DNA of 64,000 nucleotides from an uncultured Sutterella sp. (lineage in GTDB: Bacteria > Pseudomonadota > Gammaproteobacteria > Burkholderiales > Burkholderiaceae_F). Shown in pieces: positions 59,740-64,000 of this stretch. Location: NCBI GenBank assembly GCA_900757865.1, contig CAAEPH010000055.1, positions 97,236 through 161,235 on the forward strand, in the 5' to 3' direction. The translations under genes were made by a program, and so were the position numbers. The notes under the pieces were generated by a model that was not told the origin of the DNA, searched no databases, and worked only from the letters and a program-made list of their open reading frames with translations. Within the stretch, counting starts at the first letter, position 1, and each line of letters begins with the position of its first letter.

Positions 59740-59882
59740 GATGATATCCTCTGGTTTTGAAACCTGTGTGTGAGCGTCGTTTCGAGATGATCCTTCGTTG
59801 ATCGAAGGGGATGAATCCGTTTTATTGATCACTCGTAACTATCGAAAGTGAGGATATGATAGATAAAAATAAACAAGTGTGC

Positions 59883-59898
59883 CTTAACCTAGGTTAAG
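59883..59898 (-). promoter_or_regulatory. 16-bp palindrome upstream of pirin
   Basis: CTTAACCTAGGTTAAG is a perfect palindrome about 150 bases upstream of the pirin start and just past the end of the regulator gene. TATCAT on the minus strand (near 59860) could be the pirin -10. The palindrome is therefore a candidate activator or repressor site. Confidence 0.5.
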
Positions 59899-59926
59899 AC
59901 CTCATCGTAGGTTTATGGCACCAGGT

Positions 59927-60517
59927 TTAGCGCTGGGCCTGCTGGGCCAATTCGCGACGCACACGACTGAGTCCTTCGGGCGTGATGCCAAGGTAGGCGG
60001 CGATTTGGACTTGTGAGAGGCGTACCGTGAGGTGAGGGTAGCGCTCCACAAAATCGAGATAACGATCTCTGGCACTGGCTCCTAAGAGTTGGGTGACGCG
60101 GTGTTGCAACTCTTGGATATGTTGGTGGAGAAGTTTTTCGTTGAACGCTCGAAAGCTCTCAAATTCCTCGCCGAGCTGATCAATCAAGTGTTGATCGAGT
60201 AGCAGTACCTGTGTGTCTTCAAGCGCCTCCATGAAGTAGTCGGCAGGGCGACTGAAGTGCACGGTTTCAATGTTGGCGGCAAACCAGTGCTCAGGAGCAA
60301 AAAGCAGAATGTGTTCTTTGCCTTTATCGTCAACGGTGTATTCTTTGAGAAGTCCTTTTTCGATGTAAAAACTGTGCCGACAACGCTCGCCCACGCGAAG
60401 GGCAAATTCGCCTTTTTTCAGGCTGAGCCGTTGGCACGATTGCGTTAATCGCGCAATGACCTTGGCATCGACGTCGAGATTAGAAGAAAGGAAATGATCG
60501 AAGGTATAAAACGACAT
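59927..60517 (-). CDS. Crp/Fnr-family transcriptional regulator
   Basis: 196 residues. A cyclic-nucleotide-type beta domain (ALRVGERCRHSFYIEKGLLKEYTVDDKGKEH) and a long dimer helix precede a short C-terminal helix-turn-helix (LSQVQIAAYLGITPEGLSRVRREL). It lacks the N-terminal Cys cluster of FNR, so it is not an oxygen sensor of that type, and the ligand is unknown. AAGG lies eight bases before the ATG. It is upstream of the pirin gene. Confidence 0.9.
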   Translation of the reverse strand: MSFYTFDHFLSSNLDVDAKVIARLTQSCQRLSLKKGEFALRVGERCRHSFYIEKGLLKEYTVDDKGKEHILLFAPEHWFAANIETVHFSRPADYFMEALEDTQVLLLDQHLIDQLGEEFESFRAFNEKLLHQHIQELQHRVTQLLGASARDRYLDFVERYPHLTVRLSQVQIAAYLGITPEGLSRVRRELAQQAQR

Positions 60518-60554
60518 GGGCTCGACCTTGGAATGAACGAACAGTTATCGATGC

Positions 60555-60578
60555 TTTTTGGCGTATTATGGCCAAAAA
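60555..60578 (-). promoter_or_regulatory. Inverted repeat at the regulator promoter
   Basis: TTTTTGGC (60555-60562) and GCCAAAAA (60571-60578) form a perfect 8-bp inverted repeat with an 8-base spacer. On the minus strand CATAAT falls in the spacer as a possible -10, so binding there could autoregulate the Crp/Fnr gene. Confidence 0.45.
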
Positions 60579-60780
60579 TCCAAGGTTTGGCTAGCGAGTG
60601 TTAGCCACCCGTGGGTGTGTAAGGAGCGAATGCATCGCGTACACAGACGAGGAAACTTAGCCTAAAATCAGCTCTAATCGTAATGCGCCCACCGCTTTCA
60701 CTCATCATTCGAGCGATTCGAGGCGTGATAATCCCTTTTCCTAGAGAAGATCACCTTAACCCGTGCTCTTTGAGATAGCC

Positions 60781-62952
60781 ATGATGACGTCAGACAGTGC
60801 AACCTTGGACTTTGATGGACAACAAACCGCTCAGCAACTCTCGCCCGATGAAGCGCGAGTGATGATGCGTGAATTAGAGAAAAAGCTCGAGCGCTGGAGT
60901 TATGAGTACTATGTGCTCGATCAACCATCGGTCTCCGACGCGCAGTACGATGAGGCGTTTAATTTACTGAGCGCTCTGGAAAAGCGTTTCCCTGAGTTGA
61001 AAAGTCCCGCTTCGCCCACGGAGCGGGTGGGTGGCGCCGTTCGAAGTGACTTGGCCAAAGTCGTTCATCGCGTTCCGATGCTCTCGATTCACACCGAGAC
61101 GGATTTTTCGTCAGAAGGGGCCATTGCTTTTGATAAGCGTGTGCGCAACGAGTTGGGGCTCGCCCCTCAAGACCCCGCTGTGGAATATGACTGCGAGCTC
61201 AAGTTTGACGGGTTGGCGATGAACTTGCGCTATGAGGGTGGGGTGCTTGTGAGTGGCGCCACGCGCGGAGACGGTACCACGGGCGAAGACGTCACCGCGA
61301 ATGTGAAAACCATTCGCTCCATTCCACTTCGACTCGAGGGTGACGTGCCAGACGTGCTCGAAGTTCGCGGTGAAGTCATTATGCACAAAGATGACTTTCA
61401 AGCACTCAATGCCAGACAGGTAGCGGCGGGTCAAAAAACGTTTGTCAATCCGCGTAATGCAGCAGCGGGCAGTCTACGCCAACTCGATGCAAGCATCACG
61501 GCACAGCGACGGTTGCATTTTTATGCCTACGCACTGGGTGAGGTGAGTGAACCTTTTGCGCCGACTCAGAGCGCCACACTTGATCGATTGGAGAAATTGG
61601 GATTTCCAGTTGCGAAACTTCGTACAGTGGTTAAAGGCCCTGAGGCTTTGGCTGCGTTTCATGATCGTGTGGCGCAAGAACGCTCTTCGCTACCCTTTGA
61701 TATTGATGGCGTGGTCTATAAAGTCAACGACTTTGGCTTACAGAAGCAACTCGGCTTTTTGTCACGTGAACCGCGTTGGGCGTGCGCACATAAGTATCCT
61801 CCCGAAGAAGCGATGACGGTGTGTGAAGCTATTGATATTCAAGTGGGTCGCACGGGAAAATTGACGCCAGTGGCTCGTCTAAAACCCGTGTTTGTCGGAG
61901 GAGTGACGGTCTCGAATGCCACCCTTCACAATGAAGACCACATTGCGGAGTTGGGCCTGCACGTGGGGGACACCGTCGTGGTGCGTCGCGCGGGCGATGT
62001 GATTCCTGAAATTTTGAGTGTGGTCACCCAAGATCGCAAAGGGCCGGTGGAGGACTTTAAAATGCCCGCCTTTTGTCCGGTGTGTGGGTCAGCCACCATT
62101 CGCGATGAAGAGGAGAAAGATACGCGTTGCACCGGGGGGCTTGTTTGCGAAGCACAACGTAAGCTTGCCTTGGTGCACTTTGCTTCACGTCGAGCCATGG
62201 GTATTGATGGGTTGGGCGAAAAGATTGTGGAGCTTTTGGTGGATGAGGGGCTTTTGCATAATCCGTCTGACATCTACCATTTGACGTTAGACGCGTTAAC
62301 CGCTCCAATGACCCATCAGGCTCAAGGCGAAAAAAGCAAAAAACGATTGGGACCCAAAGCCGCTCAAAACCTTTTAGACAGTATCGAAAAATCCAAATCC
62401 ACGACGTTAGCCCGCTTTGTCTATGCGCTTGGCTGCCGCCATGTGGGAGAAAGTACTGCGCTCGTTTTAGCTCAATCGCTGGGTAGTCTTGCTAGCATTG
62501 AGGCTGCCACGGTTGAAGAGCTAACGCAAATCGAGAGTATCGGCGAGGTGATCGCGCAAAGTATTGTGGCCTTTTTCAAGGAACCACACAACCGCGAGGT
62601 GATTGAGGCGTTGCAGGCCGCGGGTGTACATTGGCCAGTGATTGAAGAGAACGACTCTAGCGAGGGTGAAGCGAGTGCTGTGGCTGGCAAAACGTTTGTG
62701 CTCACGGGCACGCTTGCGCATTACAGCCGTGACGAAATGAAAGATTTATTGTTGGCGCATGGCGCGAAAGTGTCCGGGTCAGTGAGTAAAAAGACCGATT
62801 ATGTGTTAGCGGGCGAGAGCGCTGGGAGTAAGCTCGAAAAAGCGCAAAGTCTTGGGGTGAAGATTATTAGCGAAGACGAGGCTCTTCAACTTGTAGGCAT
62901 ACAGACATCTGACGACGTGCCAGAAGAGCCCACACAAACCGCCCTTTTTTAA
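60781..62952 (+). CDS. ligA: NAD-dependent DNA ligase
   Basis: Seals nicks in replication and repair, 723 residues from the ATG at 60781 (an ATG at 60784 and a GTG at 60763 are alternatives). It has domain Ia (YYVLDQPSVSDAQYDEAFNLL), the adenylation Lys141 in CELKFDGLAM, an OB fold, the C4 zinc finger (CPVC...C...C), HhH repeats and a C-terminal BRCT domain (about 638-715). The distal gene of the smc-zipA-ligA group; mtnP follows after 20 bases. Confidence 0.96.
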   Translation: MMTSDSATLDFDGQQTAQQLSPDEARVMMRELEKKLERWSYEYYVLDQPSVSDAQYDEAFNLLSALEKRFPELKSPASPTERVGGAVRSDLAKVVHRVPMLSIHTETDFSSEGAIAFDKRVRNELGLAPQDPAVEYDCELKFDGLAMNLRYEGGVLVSGATRGDGTTGEDVTANVKTIRSIPLRLEGDVPDVLEVRGEVIMHKDDFQALNARQVAAGQKTFVNPRNAAAGSLRQLDASITAQRRLHFYAYALGEVSEPFAPTQSATLDRLEKLGFPVAKLRTVVKGPEALAAFHDRVAQERSSLPFDIDGVVYKVNDFGLQKQLGFLSREPRWACAHKYPPEEAMTVCEAIDIQVGRTGKLTPVARLKPVFVGGVTVSNATLHNEDHIAELGLHVGDTVVVRRAGDVIPEILSVVTQDRKGPVEDFKMPAFCPVCGSATIRDEEEKDTRCTGGLVCEAQRKLALVHFASRRAMGIDGLGEKIVELLVDEGLLHNPSDIYHLTLDALTAPMTHQAQGEKSKKRLGPKAAQNLLDSIEKSKSTTLARFVYALGCRHVGESTALVLAQSLGSLASIEAATVEELTQIESIGEVIAQSIVAFFKEPHNREVIEALQAAGVHWPVIEENDSSEGEASAVAGKTFVLTGTLAHYSRDEMKDLLLAHGAKVSGSVSKKTDYVLAGESAGSKLEKAQSLGVKIISEDEALQLVGIQTSDDVPEEPTQTALF

Positions 62953-62972
62953 GTCACAGGAGGTGATAGCGA

Positions 62973-63725
62973 ATGTTTGGCATTATTGGTGGAACGGGTT
63001 TTCAGAACTTATTGCCATTCAGTATCGTGGACGAAGTCAGGGTCAAAACGCCTTATGGAGACCCGTCTGCACCACTGCTCTACGGTAAACTTTTGGGTCA
63101 AGACGTGGTGCTTATGCGACGCCATGGTGTCGGGCATGAGTTTGCCCCCCATCGAGTGCCCTATCGAGCCAATCTTTGGGCCTTAAAAGTGGCTGGCGTT
63201 GAAGGTATTTTGGCCTGTGCCACCGTGGGTGGTATTGAAGAGGCAATGGGGCCAGGGGTACTCGCGGTACCCGATCAACTGATTGATTACACCTGGGGGC
63301 GCGAAGACACGTACTTTGAAGATTTTGGCAAATGCGGTGTGCATCACATCGATTTCACGCATCCCTTTGACGAGAATTTACGTAAACGACTTTTGGCGGC
63401 TGCGCGTAGTTATCCCCATATCAACTGTTTATCGAAAGGAACTTATGCTTGCACACAAGGCCCTCGTTTAGAGACGGCAGCTGAGGTTCAACGCTATTGC
63501 CAGGACGGTGCCACCATGGTGGGGATGACGCTTTACCCAGAGGCAGCCTTGGCACGAGAAATCAACATGCCGTATGCAGCCATTACTGGGAGTGTTAACC
63601 ACGCTGCTGGCGTGGCAACAAGTGCGGATGGAATTGCGTTTACGTCGCTCAAAGAGGTGATTCAAGACTGTGCTAATAATATGTGTATGGTCGTGGGGCG
63701 AGCAGTTGCAGGAGAAATACCGTAA
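62973..63725 (+). CDS. mtnP: S-methyl-5'-thioadenosine / thioinosine phosphorylase
   Basis: Nucleoside phosphorylase of the MTAP/PNP family, 250 residues, cleaving methylthioadenosine or methylthioinosine from polyamine and SAM metabolism. It begins MFGIIGGTGF and has MRRHGVGHEFAPHRVPYRAN, TYACTQGPRLETAAEV and MVGMTLYPEAALAREI. A good AGGAGG precedes the ATG. It lies 20 bases after ligA and may be cotranscribed. Whether it prefers thioadenosine or thioinosine cannot be told from the sequence. Confidence 0.92.
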   Translation: MFGIIGGTGFQNLLPFSIVDEVRVKTPYGDPSAPLLYGKLLGQDVVLMRRHGVGHEFAPHRVPYRANLWALKVAGVEGILACATVGGIEEAMGPGVLAVPDQLIDYTWGREDTYFEDFGKCGVHHIDFTHPFDENLRKRLLAAARSYPHINCLSKGTYACTQGPRLETAAEVQRYCQDGATMVGMTLYPEAALAREINMPYAAITGSVNHAAGVATSADGIAFTSLKEVIQDCANNMCMVVGRAVAGEIP

Positions 63726-63749
63726 ATAAGGGATTTTGAATAACCAACG

Positions 63750-63778
63750 TTGACAAAGGCCTGCAAGAGGTATTTAAT
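63750..63778 (+). promoter_or_regulatory. rRNA operon promoter P1
   Basis: Perfect TTGACA (63750-63755), a 17-base spacer and TTTAAT (63773-63778), just past mtnP and pointing to the right edge. Confidence 0.75.
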
Positions 63779-63814
63779 TACGTCCTACGTCAGCACGACA
63801 ATGTGTTGAACGAT

Positions 63815-63842
63815 TTAAAAGATTGCTTCGGCAATCTTTTAA
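63815..63842 (+). terminator. UUCG-capped hairpin between rRNA promoters
   Basis: TTAAAAGATTGC and GCAATCTTTTAA form a perfect 12-bp stem with a TTCG tetraloop, T-rich at its 3' arm. It looks like an intrinsic terminator, presumably for mtnP, but lies downstream of P1. Confidence 0.7.
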
Positions 63843-63843
63843 T

Positions 63844-63872
63844 TTGACAAACAGATTTTAGTTTGATAAAAT
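63844..63872 (+). promoter_or_regulatory. rRNA operon promoter P2
   Basis: Perfect TTGACA (63844-63849), a 17-base spacer and TAAAAT (63867-63872). It starts transcription just before the boxB/boxA leader. Confidence 0.8.
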
Positions 63873-63883
63873 TAAAAATCTGC

Positions 63884-64000
63884 GCTGTTGCAAAAGCAAC
63901 GGCATTGTTCTTTAAAAACTGAATTCAACGAACCGATAAGTGTGAACATCGAGCACGAGAGGGAATAAACCTCAAAGATACTTGAAAGTTCGCACTTTGA
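63884..64000 (+). promoter_or_regulatory. rRNA operon leader (boxB, boxA), continues past the edge
   Basis: GCTGTTGC-AAAA-GCAACGGC (63884-63903) is a boxB-like hairpin, followed by the boxA antitermination motif TGTTCTTTAAA (63906-63916). The rest is leader; no 16S sequence has begun by position 64000, so the 16S rRNA gene should start just outside the window. Confidence 0.85.

Noticed and set aside
1..64000. Prophage, transposon, integrase or CRISPR system
   Set aside because: I found no transposase, integrase, cas or phage genes, and no flanking direct repeats around the accessory genes.

Overview
This window looks like chromosome from a betaproteobacterium of the order Burkholderiales, most likely a gut-type, anaerobe-leaning lineage such as Sutterellaceae. 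That is inferred from gene order (lplT/alr/radA, tig-clpP-clpX-lon-hup-ppiD, xseB-ispA-dxs, fpr-rsxB-nth, DUF2782-polA, prmB-yheS, smc-zipA...ligA) and balanced base composition; no sequence search could be run. I saw no prophage, insertion sequence or CRISPR array. Most of the window is housekeeping DNA with a few accessory genes between conserved blocks.

Layout. 0.1-6.4 kb: lysophospholipid transporter LplT divergent from alanine racemase and RadA, then an orphan UreE-like protein with a Cys/His repeat tail, tRNA-Leu and a lipoprotein. 6.5-16.7 kb: protein quality control (trigger factor, ClpP, ClpX, Lon, HU, PpiD) with tRNA-Val and three tandem tRNA-Asp genes. 16.8-27.1 kb: a stand-alone FGGY sugar kinase, topoisomerase IV (parE, parC), a NarX-like sensor kinase and a PLP aminotransferase. 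27.3-30.0 kb: an Fe-S/redox block (nth, rsxB, fpr, fdxA). 30.1-38.8 kb: dinB, membrane and periplasmic proteins, polA, a META-domain protein, a dicarboxylate/amino-acid:cation symporter and an EamA permease. Between the last two lies an FNR-type promoter driving what looks like a truncated Tat leader.

38.9-46.5 kb: isoprenoid precursor synthesis (xseB, ispA, dxs), murB, a GNAT enzyme, rpsT and murJ. 46.6-50.6 kb: a small acidic protein, an MFS transporter and two orphan solute-binding proteins (polar amino-acid type and MetQ type). 50.8-62.9 kb: yheS, prmB, smc, zipA and ligA, with a pirin plus Crp/Fnr pair between zipA and ligA. 62.9-64 kb: an MTA phosphorylase, then tandem promoters and the boxB/boxA leader of a ribosomal RNA operon whose 16S gene starts beyond the right edge.

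Most promising points: the UreE-fold protein that has lost its core nickel histidines but carries seven HHHH/Cys repeats; the intact FNR-type promoter on a truncated Tat leader; the pirin/Crp module with two strong palindromes; a possible leader peptide plus hairpins ahead of trigger factor; a PolA whose 3'-5' exonuclease motifs appear erased; and a UUCG terminator hairpin between the two rRNA promoters.
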